Source: Rhizocola hellebori (GTDB lineage: Bacteria > Actinomycetota > Actinomycetes > Mycobacteriales > Micromonosporaceae). Taken from it: a DNA stretch of 64,000 nucleotides. The notes under the pieces are model-generated. The model was not told the origin of the DNA. It ran no database searches and was given only the letters and a program-made list of their open reading frames with translations. How positions within the stretch are numbered: position 1 is the first letter of the stretch; every line of letters starts with the position of its first letter. Where the stretch lies: NCBI RefSeq assembly GCF_016862955.1, contig NZ_BONY01000007.1, positions 144,562 through 208,561 on the forward strand, written 5' to 3'. This document shows, one piece after another, positions 28,078-37,238 of this stretch. The translations under genes were made by a program, and so were the position numbers.

Positions 28078-28806
28078 ATGACCGTGATCGACCCCGGTGA
28101 CCCGCGCGCGGTCAGCGCCACCGACGCCATCCAAAAGGGCGATCTTGAGGCCCTGCGGACATTGCTGACTGAACACCCTGAGCTGGCCGTCGCATCGCTG
28201 GGCAGCACCGACGAAGGCGGGATGTCGCGCACCCTGCTGCATGTGGCCACCGATTGGCCGGGGAATTTCCCCAACGGCGCCGCCACCGTGGTACTGCTGA
28301 TCGAAGCCGGCGCGGACGTCAACGCCCGATTCACCGGGCCTCACACCGAGACTCCTCTGCATTGGGCCGCCTCCAGCGACGACGTCGCTGTTCTCGACGT
28401 GCTCCTCGATGGCGGTGCGGACATCGAGGCTGCGGGCGCTGTAATCGGCGGGGGTACCGCTCTGGACGATGCTGTCGCGTTCGCCCAATGGAACGCCGCT
28501 CGCCGTCTAGTCGAGCGGGGAGCCAACGTGAGCCTGTTCAACGCGGCCGCTCTCGGCCTCGACGGCATCGTTAACCAGCAGCTTGCGGCGGCCGGCGAAG
28601 CCGACATAACCAGAGCCTTCTGGGGTGCCTGTCACGGAGGGCAAAGGCAGACCGCTGAACACCTTCTGGGTTTGGACGCCGATCGCAACTGGATCGCGGA
28701 GTGGGACGGCCACACGCCATTGGATGCCGCGCGACGCAACGGCTTCGACGAATTGGCGCAATGGCTGGTGACCCAGGACTGCCAAGGCGTCAAGACGCGT
28801 AAATAG
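28078..28806 (+). CDS. Ankyrin-repeat protein
   Basis: 242 residues. Repeats: SRTLLHVATDWPG..., TETPLHWAASSDDVAVLDVLLDGGADIEAAG, GTALDDAVAFAQWNAARRLVERGANV, HTPLDAARRNGFDELAQWL. Ankyrin repeats mediate protein contacts. ATG at 28078 is preferred over 28072 because AGGAG ends seven bases upstream. It is followed 21 bases later by merB1, so the pair is probably one transcript. Its style resembles the ankyrin half of the GNAT fusion at 13652. Role in mercury handling is unknown. Confidence 0.82.
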   Translation: MTVIDPGDPRAVSATDAIQKGDLEALRTLLTEHPELAVASLGSTDEGGMSRTLLHVATDWPGNFPNGAATVVLLIEAGADVNARFTGPHTETPLHWAASSDDVAVLDVLLDGGADIEAAGAVIGGGTALDDAVAFAQWNAARRLVERGANVSLFNAAALGLDGIVNQQLAAAGEADITRAFWGACHGGQRQTAEHLLGLDADRNWIAEWDGHTPLDAARRNGFDELAQWLVTQDCQGVKTRK

Positions 28807-28827
28807 CGAGCCTTTGTTGGGGGAGCG

Positions 28828-29697
28828 ATGGATGGGTTTGATCTCGACATCGACGCGGTCGAGCGGGTCGGCGACTGCGCTTCGGCCTTGGTTCCCGTCA
28901 ATGGAATCAATATCATGACCGGAGCAGTCCCAGACAACGGCGCGTCAAGCCGACTTGATCCGCCGACGGCCCACGCGATTGGACAGGAACTTTCCCGCGC
29001 CTCGGCCGATGACGCCTACCCGGCACAACTCGCCGTTGGGGTGACAAGCCAGCGCCTCGTCCGGATATCAGTGGCAGGACGCGCGGTGCACAGGGCTATC
29101 CTGCGGTCTTTTGCCAGCAGGGGCTGTCGCCCCGACCGTGACGGCCTCGCGGCCGCGGCCGGCCAGCATGATCTGAACACATTGCTGGCTGAGCTACACG
29201 ATCACGACGTGATCAGGCTCGACGATCGCTGCAAGATCCGTGCTGCATACCCCTTCTCTGCTGTGCCGACCGCTCACGTGGTCGCCATACGGCAAGGCCC
29301 CACGGTCTACGCGATGTGTGCGATTGACGCTCTTGGCATGGCCACGATGCTCAACGAAGACATCGCGATCAGCTCCCGAGACCCGCAAACAGGTACACCC
29401 ATCAAGATAGACATTAGAGGCGGGCAGCCAGTTTGGGAGCCGTCGGAGACGGTCGTGTTTGTCGGGGCCTACCAAACCGCTTCTGCCGTAACGGAATCGG
29501 AAGGCGGCGACCAACCCGACAAAGCATGTGCGGTGGCCGCAGCAGATCGCTGTTGCGGGGTGATGAACTTTTTCGCCAGCGCCGACAGCGCCGATGCTTG
29601 GCAGCGTGCGAACCGGGACGTGCGTGGGCAAATTCTCAGTCAGCGGCAGGCTTTGCGGCTCGGCGATGACATCTTCGGAAATCTCCTGCGCACCTAG
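28828..29697 (+). CDS. merB: Organomercurial lyase, copy 1 (MerB family)
   Basis: 289 residues. Alkylmercury lyases break the carbon-mercury bond to give Hg(II) for MerA. The catalytic set is present: Cys164 and Asp167 in YAMCAIDALG, and Cys242-Cys243 in RCCGVMNFFAS (equivalents of Cys96, Asp99, Cys159 of the plasmid R831b enzyme). N-terminal 75 residues are extra compared with copy 2. The middle (AYPFSAVPTAHVVAI) is typical of actinobacterial MerB. GGGGGAGCG sits before the ATG. It is not next to merA; its neighbours are an ankyrin gene upstream and a glycosyltransferase downstream. Confidence 0.92.
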   Translation: MDGFDLDIDAVERVGDCASALVPVNGINIMTGAVPDNGASSRLDPPTAHAIGQELSRASADDAYPAQLAVGVTSQRLVRISVAGRAVHRAILRSFASRGCRPDRDGLAAAAGQHDLNTLLAELHDHDVIRLDDRCKIRAAYPFSAVPTAHVVAIRQGPTVYAMCAIDALGMATMLNEDIAISSRDPQTGTPIKIDIRGGQPVWEPSETVVFVGAYQTASAVTESEGGDQPDKACAVAAADRCCGVMNFFASADSADAWQRANRDVRGQILSQRQALRLGDDIFGNLLRT

Positions 29698-29819
29698 GCC
29701 CGCATCGTGCGTCCCTACGACTTGCAGGCGTCTTCGGCGCAGGCTGGCCGCGACCCAGGCTGGATCATGAAATATGTACATCTGGCGGTGTAGACGGCTG
29801 CGCGTGCGATACTCATGCC

Positions 29820-30800
29820 GTGGCGGAGAGCACTGCGAGTCCCTCGGGTGGCGCGGGAGCGCCGACGAAGCACACGAAGCCGCGCCTGGCTGTCGTCGTA
29901 GTTACCTATCAGAGTTCCAGCGTTCTCAAGGATCTGCTCGTGTCATTGCCAGAAGGGCTAAGCGGCACGGACTGGCAGCTTGTCGTCGCGGACAACGCCT
30001 CGACTGACGACACCGTGGCGATAACGCGCGAACTCGTGCCGGCGGCTCGGCTGGTCGAGATGGGACACAACACCGGATGGTCGGCTGCGCTTAACGCGGG
30101 CATATCCGCCGCGGATGAGTTCGACGCTGTCATGGTGCTCAACCCAGACATCCGGCTTGTTCCTGGCAGTGGCCTGGCTATGTACGATGTTTTTGGCCGC
30201 GAGGGCGACATCGAACGGGTCGGCATCGTGGCGCCGCGGATGTACGACGGCGGCGGCAACCTATCGCCTTCGCTGCGGCGCGAGCCTACCGTCACCCGCG
30301 CGCTTGGCGAAGCGGTGTTCGGTACCTGCGCCGGCCAATATCATCGGGTCCTCGGCGAAACCGTGTACGACGAGACCGCGTACGCGCAGAACACCACCGC
30401 AGACTGGGCGACCGGCGCGTGCTTGCTCATCTCGGCGGAATGCCTGGCCGCCACCGGTCCCTGGGACGAATCCTTCTTCCTGTACTCAGAGGAAACCGAG
30501 TACGCCCTGCGGGCGAGGGACCGTGGATTCAGGACGATGCTCGCACCGGACGCTCAGGTGATCCACTTGGGTGGGGGATCGTGTGGAGATATCGGCAACT
30601 CGGAGACCTCGCCGCGCCTATGGAGCATCCTCACCCTCAGCAAGGTGAGAATGTATCGAAAGCGCCATTCATTGCTTGCATACGCCGTGTACTGGAGCGT
30701 GGTGTTCCTGGGGCAGTCAGTGGCGGCCGCAATTGGGCGGCCCTGGGGCAGGCGTGCGGTGGCGGTACTCCTACGGCCATCCAAGGTGGAGCTCGGGTAG
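29820..30800 (+). CDS. Glycosyltransferase family 2
   Basis: 326 residues, GTG start. GT2 features: LAVVVVTYQSSSVLKDLL, VADNASTDDTV, GHNTGWSAALNAGI, VLNPDIRLVPG (DxD-like site NPD), GPWDESFFLYSEETEYALRARDRGF. The C terminus has a hydrophobic segment (LAYAVYWSVVFLGQSVAAAIG), so it is probably membrane-attached. Resembles rhamnosyltransferases of the WbbL type. Its place after merB1 is not explained by a mercury role; it may belong to cell-surface or product glycosylation. Confidence 0.85.
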   Translation: MAESTASPSGGAGAPTKHTKPRLAVVVVTYQSSSVLKDLLVSLPEGLSGTDWQLVVADNASTDDTVAITRELVPAARLVEMGHNTGWSAALNAGISAADEFDAVMVLNPDIRLVPGSGLAMYDVFGREGDIERVGIVAPRMYDGGGNLSPSLRREPTVTRALGEAVFGTCAGQYHRVLGETVYDETAYAQNTTADWATGACLLISAECLAATGPWDESFFLYSEETEYALRARDRGFRTMLAPDAQVIHLGGGSCGDIGNSETSPRLWSILTLSKVRMYRKRHSLLAYAVYWSVVFLGQSVAAAIGRPWGRRAVAVLLRPSKVELG

Positions 30801-30927
30801 ATCCGCGACGCACCCCTGATCTAAGGACTTAGGCCCGCGGTGCATGGCACGGATCAAGGAGCTGGCTCCGTCGCGCTTTTGGGTGAACCCAGCAGCCAGA
30901 TGCCCGAACCGGGTCTATCGTGCGGCC

Positions 30928-31932
30928 ATGGACGAAGCTATATCTGTCGGTTCCGCACTGGCGTGGACCGGTGACATTGGGAAGCGCTGGGGACGCTGGG
31001 TCCGTGCTCATCTAGGGATGACCATCCTGCTCAGTCTATTGGCGTTCGTTGTTGGCTGGGTGTGGAACACCTATGTGCTGGCAGTCGATCTTGACGGTTC
31101 CAATCCCGGGCCGGGCGTGGAAACGATCGCGACCGCAGACGGTCGGCCGTTGAACAACCTGTTCTGGCTGCTGTCGTTCAGCCTGGTAAGTGGACTGATT
31201 GCCTATGGTTGGCAGCGAGGCTGGCGCAGCATGTTCGGCGATCTTGCCGTGCTGCCGCGAAGGTTTGGCCAGACTATGTCGCACAATACCCGCGGCGCGT
31301 TTGCGATGTTGCTCTTGGGTCTGTCGATAAGCCTCATCATCTCCATATTCGTCCCGTCGGCGGTGTCCTTGGCATTGGGCCTGGTCCTGTTGATACTTGC
31401 CGCCACTCCGCTCGGTACCATCATCAACTTCGCTTTCATCAAGATCTGGAAGGCCCTGACGGGCAACGAAGCACCGTCGGGCGGCATGGTCGCGGTGCTG
31501 GTGGCTGGACCGTTTTTGGTCATGCTCGGCGAGGCTGCCGGGCTGCTCCTGGATTGGCTGTTCGCCAGCCTGCTCGTAGGCCTGATCCTCGGCGTTGTCG
31601 CGGCTGTGGCTTCGGTCCTGCTGGGCCGCGGCACCAGCCCTTCACCCGGCGCGACGGCTGGCATCCTGATTGGACTGATCCTCGCGCTGTCGGAACTGTC
31701 GGCGGGGCGCGCCTGGGCCGATGACGGCGGCTGGAAGGAATGCAACACCCCCGATGGCGTGCCGTGTTCGGACTTGGGGATCGGCGGCCTGTACGCCTGG
31801 TGCAGCTCCGAGGGCGCTGACGCCTTGATCGCCAGCGGAGCGATGGGCGGCGGATTCGCAGGGCTCGGCGCGGCGATCGGAATCGGATTGGGGAGTGTTG
31901 CCGCGAGCCTCGCTATGGGCGCTCAGGGATGA
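30928..31932 (+). CDS. Polytopic membrane protein, unknown
   Basis: 334 residues from ATG at 30928; ATG at 30844 in the same frame adds 28 residues and neither has a clear RBS. About six to seven membrane segments (TILLSLLAFVVGWVWNTYVLAV, LFWLLSFSLVSGLIAYGW, LLLGLSISLIISIFV and others). The C-terminal part has a short extramembrane loop with four Cys (WKECNTPDGVPCSD, YAWCSSEG) followed by a Gly-rich hydrophobic tail. I do not recognise the family. It overlaps the next membrane gene by four bases (ATGA), so the two act together. Confidence 0.65.
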   Translation: MDEAISVGSALAWTGDIGKRWGRWVRAHLGMTILLSLLAFVVGWVWNTYVLAVDLDGSNPGPGVETIATADGRPLNNLFWLLSFSLVSGLIAYGWQRGWRSMFGDLAVLPRRFGQTMSHNTRGAFAMLLLGLSISLIISIFVPSAVSLALGLVLLILAATPLGTIINFAFIKIWKALTGNEAPSGGMVAVLVAGPFLVMLGEAAGLLLDWLFASLLVGLILGVVAAVASVLLGRGTSPSPGATAGILIGLILALSELSAGRAWADDGGWKECNTPDGVPCSDLGIGGLYAWCSSEGADALIASGAMGGGFAGLGAAIGIGLGSVAASLAMGAQG

Positions 31933-32849
31933 GGCTGCCCACGCTGGCGCGCCCATTGGGGTTGTTCATCCTTGCAGGCGGTTCCATCGCGGCGCTCCTG
32001 GCCGACATCTTTGGCCTCGCGCCGATGCACCTGGTGTTCTGGTTCGCCTCGGTCCCATCCATGGCGCTGCTGGTAGTGCTGGGGTCGGTGTCCATATTGG
32101 GCGACGAGTGGCGCGACCGCATCCGGGTGGGAGCGCTGGCCGGTCTGGTGGGCACCTTTGGGTACGACATCGTCCGAGTGCCTTTTGTCATTGCGGGACA
32201 ACGGGTTTTGGCCCCCATCGATTCCTACGGCCTGCTGATCGCCGACGCCTCGGCCTCCTCAGCTCTCACCTCGACTCTGGGCTGGACGTACCACTTCTCC
32301 AATGGCATCACATTTGGGATCGCCTATGCGATGCTGGCCGCCCGCCGGCACTGGGCCTGGGCGATATTGTGGGCGATGGTCCTGGAGAGCGTGGCCTTGT
32401 TCAGCCCGTTCGGGGTGCGATACGGCATCGCGGGTCAAGTCGTGCCAATAGCGATCGCCTATGGCGCGCACCTCGCTTATGGGTACCCCTTAGGAAAGAT
32501 CGTGCAAAACTTCGACGCCGTTCGATCCCGGCTTGGCCGCTTCACCGTCGCAATCGTGCTGAGCGTGTCGGCGATCATTCTGCTCGGCTGGCTGCGCCCG
32601 TGGACCGCGCCGGCTGGGCAGGGTCCCATCGCGACCGTGACACGCGACAGGTTCGAGCCAGAGTGGTTGCGCATCAACGCAGGCGAGTGCGCGACGATTG
32701 AAAATCGTTCCGGAACGAGCTTCTCCACCTCACACGGCGAGGTAGCAGCCGCAGGTGCCAGCCGTCTGTGCTTCCCGAAAGCCGGGGTCTATCGCGTCAA
32801 ACTGGGACCACGCGCCTACTCCGGTGGATTCGTCTACGTGAACGGCTGA
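31929..32849 (+). CDS. Membrane protein with C-terminal cupredoxin-like domain
   Basis: 306 residues. Six or so membrane segments to residue 225, then a soluble domain of about 80 residues (VTRDRFEPEWLRINAGECATIENRS..., SRLCFPKAGVYRVKLG) that reads like a small cupredoxin/plastocyanin-like beta fold, with Cys in GECATIE and LCFPKAG, and a His in STSHGEV. A decayed copy of this domain lies at 61590-61784. Overlaps the preceding gene (ATGA). No firm family assignment; a metal-binding exported domain is inferred. Confidence 0.65.
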   Translation: MRLPTLARPLGLFILAGGSIAALLADIFGLAPMHLVFWFASVPSMALLVVLGSVSILGDEWRDRIRVGALAGLVGTFGYDIVRVPFVIAGQRVLAPIDSYGLLIADASASSALTSTLGWTYHFSNGITFGIAYAMLAARRHWAWAILWAMVLESVALFSPFGVRYGIAGQVVPIAIAYGAHLAYGYPLGKIVQNFDAVRSRLGRFTVAIVLSVSAIILLGWLRPWTAPAGQGPIATVTRDRFEPEWLRINAGECATIENRSGTSFSTSHGEVAAAGASRLCFPKAGVYRVKLGPRAYSGGFVYVNG

Positions 32850-33235
32850 AGGGGTTATCCACAGCGCACGGCGCTGGCCGCGAGTTGCCCATCGTGTGGC
32901 GCAGGCTGGGCTCACGCCTTAGCCGGTCTGGCACAGACCTTAGGGCTCGCTTATACGGCCGCGTTGGATGATCCTGCGATAGAAGACCTCGCTACTGTGG
33001 TAGCCGGGCCGCTAACAGGTCATTCCGGCAATCGACGGGCGCGGACCGCGAGCGTCGGGCTGTTTCACCGCCAGAGTCTGGCCATGCGGTGCCCAGGCAC
33101 CGTGCACGGGCGGGCTTTGGATCTAGTGCGATTCAGTCATCTGTTGCCATTCTGCACCCGAATGATCGAATCTGGGTCGTCCAGTTACTATCGATCGTGC
33201 TACACATGGCAGAGCCAAGCACGAAGGAGGCTGCG
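32850..33235. other. Intergenic region before arsR-1
   Basis: No supported gene. GAAGGAGG serves the following arsR. No good copy of the shared operator is visible, in contrast to the promoter of the second arsR. Confidence 0.5.
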
Positions 33236-33598
33236 ATGACACCCTCACCGCAGACTGCCCCGCTGTTGCCGGCGACAGCGGATGGGGTCGACACCATGGC
33301 CAAATTCTTCCGCGCGCTCGGTGACCCATCCAGGCTGAGGTTACTCGAGTTTGTTCTGAGCGAGGAACACTCGGTCAACGAGTGTGTCGACTACATCGGA
33401 CTCTCCCAGGGCCGGATTTCCGCCCATCTGGCCTGTCTCGCAGACTGCGGCTTTGTTCAGGTACGCCGCTCAGGCCGGCATGCGTTCTACCGAGTCATAG
33501 ACGCACGAGTGGCTGAGCTTGTCACCCTCGGGCGCGCTTTTGCCCAAGACAACTGCGACGCGCTCGACGCCTGCCACCGCATCCCCGGGGGCAGCTGA
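33236..33598 (+). CDS. ArsR/SmtB-family metal sensor, copy 1 (CmtR-like / actinobacterial MerR type)
   Basis: 120 residues. Winged helix: FFRALGDPSRLRLLEFVL, YIGLSQGRISAHLACLADCGFV, VRRSGRHAFYRV. Cys67 and Cys71 (ACLADC) match the Cys57/Cys61 pair of Mycobacterium CmtR in the recognition helix, and Cys107/Cys113 in the C-terminal tail (NCDALDAC) could complete a thiolate site as Cys102 does there; Cys50 is extra. Mercury operons of Streptomyces use an ArsR-type repressor under the name MerR, so Hg(II) is a good candidate ligand (inference). Start with AAGGAGG. A near-identical paralogue lies at 36550. Confidence 0.9.
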   Translation: MTPSPQTAPLLPATADGVDTMAKFFRALGDPSRLRLLEFVLSEEHSVNECVDYIGLSQGRISAHLACLADCGFVQVRRSGRHAFYRVIDARVAELVTLGRAFAQDNCDALDACHRIPGGS

Positions 33599-33856
33599 CC
33601 CGGCCCTCATACCGCCGATATCCGGACCCGGTCGTAAGCGCTCGGCCGCTGTCCACAGCCAATTCTGGCAAACGCCACAAGCTGAAGATCGCCGGGTGGT
33701 CACGCCATACAGCGTCCGACTGACTTTTGCCGGCGGGCTGGCGAGGTCACCACAGCCGCCAAACACATGCCACGTGCCGTCGTGAACCGGGCACCAGTGG
33801 CATTTTGATCCCTATCCGCGATTCGATCGGCGTTGACAACCAGGGTCTCGCCAAGC
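33599..33856. other. Intergenic region, no gene seen
   Basis: No open frame with coding character; downstream of arsR-1 and of the convergent gene ending at 33857. Confidence 0.4.
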
Positions 33857-34324
33857 TCAGGCATCGATCACGCCTAGCCGCATCGATGTCTCGTTCAGTG
33901 CTGCGATCACCAACTCTCCGCCGAACCGGGTCCAACCTGGGCGCACGATCGAGGGCGTCGCCACGGGTTGCACAAGCCCGGGCGTCCAGAATGGTGTCAC
34001 GAAGTGGATGTCCATGCGAGGAGCGACGTCTCCGCATCGATCGGCGGCGACTGCGAGGAAGTCGTGCTCGACGTCCTCCCGCAGGATGCCATCGCCCACC
34101 ATGGTGAGCGAGCGCATCCGACCAGAGGCCGTGATCACTTGACGTCCATTGTCGTGCACGTACTCATCGACCCGCAGGGAGTACATCAACACGGCGAACG
34201 GGCCGCTCATGCCACATTCATCGAACGAGCCTATGGCGAAAGTGACCAACGACGGGTGGACACTGAACGCCGCCATCTGCCAGGCGACCGAGGCATCCCG
34301 GCATACGCCTATGGATGCGCGCAT
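33857..34324 (-). CDS. Unknown protein, paralogue of the TAT-exported protein at 44427
   Basis: 155 residues from ATG at 34324, GGAGG nine bases upstream. It lacks a signal peptide. The stretch ITASGRMRSLTMVGDGILREDVEHDFLAVAAD matches ITAQGRMRSITMLLTGIILEDIEHDFAAIGID of the exported protein at 44427, and both have a following TPxWxxGL. I do not recognise the family; it looks like a small beta protein. It follows the membrane gene at 34417 by 92 bases on the same strand. Confidence 0.65.
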   Translation of the reverse strand: MRASIGVCRDASVAWQMAAFSVHPSLVTFAIGSFDECGMSGPFAVLMYSLRVDEYVHDNGRQVITASGRMRSLTMVGDGILREDVEHDFLAVAADRCGDVAPRMDIHFVTPFWTPGLVQPVATPSIVRPGWTRFGGELVIAALNETSMRLGVIDA

Positions 34325-34416
34325 GATGTCAGCCTCCACACCTCATCAACCTCAACCGCCCCGCCACCGTATGTGCGGCGGCGTCGCAGACGCGTGGTGG
34401 CAGCGTCGCGGTCGCG

Positions 34417-35070
34417 TCATCGAGGCAGCTCCGACCACGTGTCTGACACGTGGTGGCGCCATCTACCCACCGAGGTCCGCACGATGACGAGGCTCAGCCA
34501 CATCAGCACGATGTAGACCGGGATCCCGAACCCAAGCTGCAACGCCATCGATACAGGCACCTCAATAGACTGGGTTGGCGGCAGCGCCCGTCCGTCTCCG
34601 AATAGCTTGGTGACCTGATCCGCTAGCCACGTGCCGCGACCGACGAAGGTGTCGTGCATCACCGGCCCAGGCGTGGTTGCCAACGCGAACAGGAGCCCGC
34701 CCGCCAACGCGAACCGACCGGCACCCGGCTCTCCGGACGGCAACAGGCAAAAGCGTGCCGCCACGGGCATTATCAAGGCCAGCACTGGTGTCAGAGCGAC
34801 CAGCCCGACCGAGGAGTCGATAAACCAGTGCAAGGCTGGGCTGATAGCCGGGCCTCCTTCGCCCAGAAGGATGGAGTGGTACCAAAACATCACGGCCCCG
34901 CCGCCATAAATGAGCACGAGCGACGATATGGCCAACGCTGCCCAAGCGATCCGGTGGCGATAGAAGCTGCGGATGTGCTGGGCGAGCTCGGTGGGCCTCC
35001 ATCCTGGGCGTTGTGCCACGGGGGCGATCGGACTGACATATGTGGGGTCGAAAACTGCGTCAGGCATCAT
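34417..35070 (-). CDS. Membrane protein, unknown
   Basis: 217 residues. Membrane segments: WAALAISSLVLIYGGGAVMFW, VGLVALTPVLALIMPVAARF, FALAGGLLFALATTPG, LGFGIPVYIVLMWLSLVIV. Polar residues in or near membranes (HWFIDSS, MHDTFVGRGTWLADQV) could bind a ligand. GAGGTGAAGAG precedes the ATG. Divergent from the small Cys-pair membrane protein at 35272 across two operator-like repeats, so it is likely part of the same response. Confidence 0.7.
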   Translation of the reverse strand: MMPDAVFDPTYVSPIAPVAQRPGWRPTELAQHIRSFYRHRIAWAALAISSLVLIYGGGAVMFWYHSILLGEGGPAISPALHWFIDSSVGLVALTPVLALIMPVAARFCLLPSGEPGAGRFALAGGLLFALATTPGPVMHDTFVGRGTWLADQVTKLFGDGRALPPTQSIEVPVSMALQLGFGIPVYIVLMWLSLVIVRTSVGRWRHHVSDTWSELPR

Positions 35071-35204
35071 CTCTTCACCTCTTCCAGTAATGACCTCAAA
35101 TTTTCGGCGCAGGTCCGTTGCCCCGACGCAATGTCAACGTGGCGGGCCGGTCGCGCCGCCGTCACAAGGTCATCCGGTCGGGCGACGTGCACCCGGCATC
35201 CTTA

Positions 35205-35222
35205 CATCCGGCTTTCCGGATA
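35205..35222. promoter_or_regulatory. Operator-like inverted repeat (distal)
   Basis: CATCCGG-CTTT-CCGGATA in the divergent promoter region between 35070 and 35272. Six of seven arm positions pair. Confidence 0.65.
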
Positions 35223-35239
35223 CGATTCGCCTCGTTTAA

Positions 35240-35257
35240 TATCTGGATAACCAAATA
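35240..35257. promoter_or_regulatory. Operator-like inverted repeat (proximal)
   Basis: TATCTGG-ATAA-CCAAATA ends 14 bases before the ATG at 35272, overlapping where RNA polymerase or the leader would be. It is closest to the site at 27917 (both followed by CG). Confidence 0.65.
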
Positions 35258-35271
35258 CGTCGGAGGTAATC

Positions 35272-35529
35272 ATGGGCCAAGCCAAGAGCGAGCATTCAGC
35301 TCCCACAGCGGCTGCTGTTGGCGGTGTGGGAGCGATGGTGGCGTGCTGCACCGTGCACATACTGGTGTTCGCGGGGATCGTTGGCGGCATCGGCGCTGGC
35401 GCGATCGGCGGGCTTGCCGTGGGCGCCGGCGTCGTGACTGCTGCGGCCACCTGGCTTGTGCTGGTGCTTGTTCGCCGTCGGCTCAATGGGAGAACACGCA
35501 CCGCGGAGGCCTCCTGCGGCTCCCGTTAG
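35272..35529 (+). CDS. Small membrane protein with Cys pair; candidate Hg(II) carrier
   Basis: 85 residues. Two membrane segments (GVGAMVACCTVHILVFAGIVGGIG and GLAVGAGVVTAAATWLVLVLV) and a short tail with one Cys. The adjacent Cys-Cys pair in the first membrane segment is the feature used by MerT, MerF and similar mercury uptake proteins to pass Hg(II) to MerA, but there is no overall match I can name. GGAGG before ATG. Two operator-like repeats in its promoter put it among the most strongly controlled genes here. Confidence 0.75.
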   Translation: MGQAKSEHSAPTAAAVGGVGAMVACCTVHILVFAGIVGGIGAGAIGGLAVGAGVVTAAATWLVLVLVRRRLNGRTRTAEASCGSR

Positions 35530-36108
35530 CAGCGCTGATGAGGCGTAAGGGCAAGCCGTTGTTCCGTGCGCCGCTGGCACTCTTTTGGCCGCTGCCCTTG
35601 TCGCCGGTGTCGTTTTCGTCGGGTACCAAACGGACGCTCGCGACGGCGCCATCGCACCCGTGTCACGGTTGGTGCGGATTGCCCAAATCGCTCTGTGGCC
35701 ACAATGGACGGTAGGCTTTTCGCATCCACCCAGGCAGGGCAACGGTCGTCTACTTCCTCGCCACCAGTTGCAGCACCCGCCTGCCTTCAGTTCGCGCCCC
35801 GATGCCGAGGTGATCGCCGCATGCTTGCCATGGCGCTTGTCACGGGAATGTTGAGCCGTCAGCCTCTTGCGGATTTGCCTCGCTTCCCGCCTTTCACTTC
35901 GCGGCGGGGCGAACCGGCGTGGTATGCACCTTGGCGGGCGGCCAGCGTTGATCCGGTTATCAATCGCCTCGACATTGCCAGAGGCCCACTCACTGCCCTT
36001 ACCCGACGACTGTGTTTGCCGGCGCCCTGCGCTGCCTGGCGATCACGGTGACCGCGTCTACCTGTCGTGTACCGGGCACTAGGGGCTCTCCGGCGCCATG
36101 CCAGACTC

Positions 36109-36126
36109 TTATCGGCTAGCCGCGTG
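36109..36126. promoter_or_regulatory. Operator-like half-conserved repeat
   Basis: TTATCGG-CTAG-CCGCGTG. Core CGG-CTAG-CCG is intact; the right arm diverges. No gene starts nearby, so it may be a leftover from a lost gene. Confidence 0.35.
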
Positions 36127-36479
36127 GATCGAATATGTGGCGAGCCTTATCCTCGGATGGACTATAGTCAGCCAAGGCAATGTAGTCGACATCGCGGCAG
36201 GGATTTGTGGTGCTCGCTCTGGTCGCCTCAGTGCTGGCACCAAGGCAGCGAGCAACGCCGTCGACCACGCTGCTGGGAGGAAGAAGCACGATGATCAGCC
36301 CTGCATTGGCGCGTTGATGGCGTGCACGACTACCTGACATTCGCAGTGGTTGCGCAGCTCGGGTCATATCCGCGGACTGGGCGGGGTCTCGCCTTCTCCG
36401 CGCCACCAAGTTTGGGATCTATGGATGGACGGTAAATAGTCGCCGTGGCCGGGCCCGATGCCCGGCACCCGGTGCGTCA

Positions 36480-36497
36480 CATCCGGAGATGCGGATA
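36480..36497. promoter_or_regulatory. Operator-like inverted repeat before arsR-2
   Basis: CATCCGG-AGAT-GCGGATA, 52 bases upstream of the arsR-2 ATG. A position suited to self-control by that regulator. Confidence 0.55.
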
Positions 36498-36549
36498 TCA
36501 TCATAGGCAGGACTGCCTTGGCCAACTGCGATGAGGGAGGTGGCGGCAA

Positions 36550-36924
36550 ATGCCGGTTTCGCACGTCGCGCCGCTGTTACCAGCAACACCGGACGGCGTG
36601 GACACGATGGCGAAGTTCTTCCGCGCCCTGGGCGACCCAACCCGGCTGCGGCTGCTGGAGTTTCTGCTGTACGAAGAGCACTCCGTCACGGAGTGCGTTG
36701 AATATATAGGGTTGTCCCAAGGCCGCATCTCCACCCATCTGGCATGCCTCGCCGACTGCGGCTATATCCAGGTGCGCCGCACCGGGCGACATGCGTTCTA
36801 CCGAGTCACCGACGCCCGGGTGGCGGAGCTTGTGACCCTTGCCCAAGCGTTCGCCCAAGACAACTGCGATGCTTTGGCGGCATGCCAGCGCATCTCAGCG
36901 ACCAATCATAAGGAACCCGCCTAG
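36550..36924 (+). CDS. ArsR/SmtB-family metal sensor, copy 2
   Basis: 124 residues, very similar to the protein at 33236 across FFRALGDPTRLRLLEFLL, CVEYIGLSQGRISTHLACLADCGYIQVRRTGRHAFYRV and AQAFAQDNCDAL. Cys49, Cys66, Cys70, Cys106 and Cys112 are all kept, so both copies should bind the same soft metal. GGGAGG is upstream. Its own promoter has an operator-like repeat at 36480. It stands alone, followed by about 300 bases without a gene, and faces the HgcAB-like operon's last gene. Confidence 0.9.
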   Translation: MPVSHVAPLLPATPDGVDTMAKFFRALGDPTRLRLLEFLLYEEHSVTECVEYIGLSQGRISTHLACLADCGYIQVRRTGRHAFYRVTDARVAELVTLAQAFAQDNCDALAACQRISATNHKEPA

Positions 36925-37238
36925 CATCTAAGCCCGGTCGGGAAGCGGCATTCGACGTCAGACGGGTCGGTCGGCGGCTTCCGGATCGGGCTCGGGCGTG
37001 TGGGCCTGCCCAACATCCTCGAGTCGGGTGCGGTGGCGACCCGACGACGATGCAGGCTCCTGCGGACACATTGGCAGGACAAGAGGGTTGTGCAAGCGTT
37101 CTTTGCTATAACTACCGCCTCCAACGCGGCGTCCTAACGACTGTCGACGTCAGGTTCGCGGTTGCCCTGGATGGGTTCGTCCAAGCGCCTCCGAGGCGAA
37201 CAAGCGGCCCGCCAGCGTGCCAGACAGCGTCGTCCCAA
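36925..37238. other. Intergenic region, no gene seen
   Basis: Lies between convergent arsR-2 and DUF169-2. No open frame with coding character and no clear hairpin noted. Confidence 0.4.

Larger units (their letters stand above)
35530..36549. other. 1 kb region without a supported gene
   Basis: Frames here are Arg-, Pro- and Ser-rich shadows. One stretch near 35550-35625 (plus strand) would encode a single membrane segment, PCAAGTLLAAALVAGVVFVGYQ, and may be the remnant of a small membrane gene. Two operator-like repeats occur, at 36109 and 36480. Confidence 0.4.

Noticed and set aside
35566..36051. Possible 161-residue protein
   Set aside because: Arg/Pro/Ser-rich with no domain character or RBS; likely non-coding.
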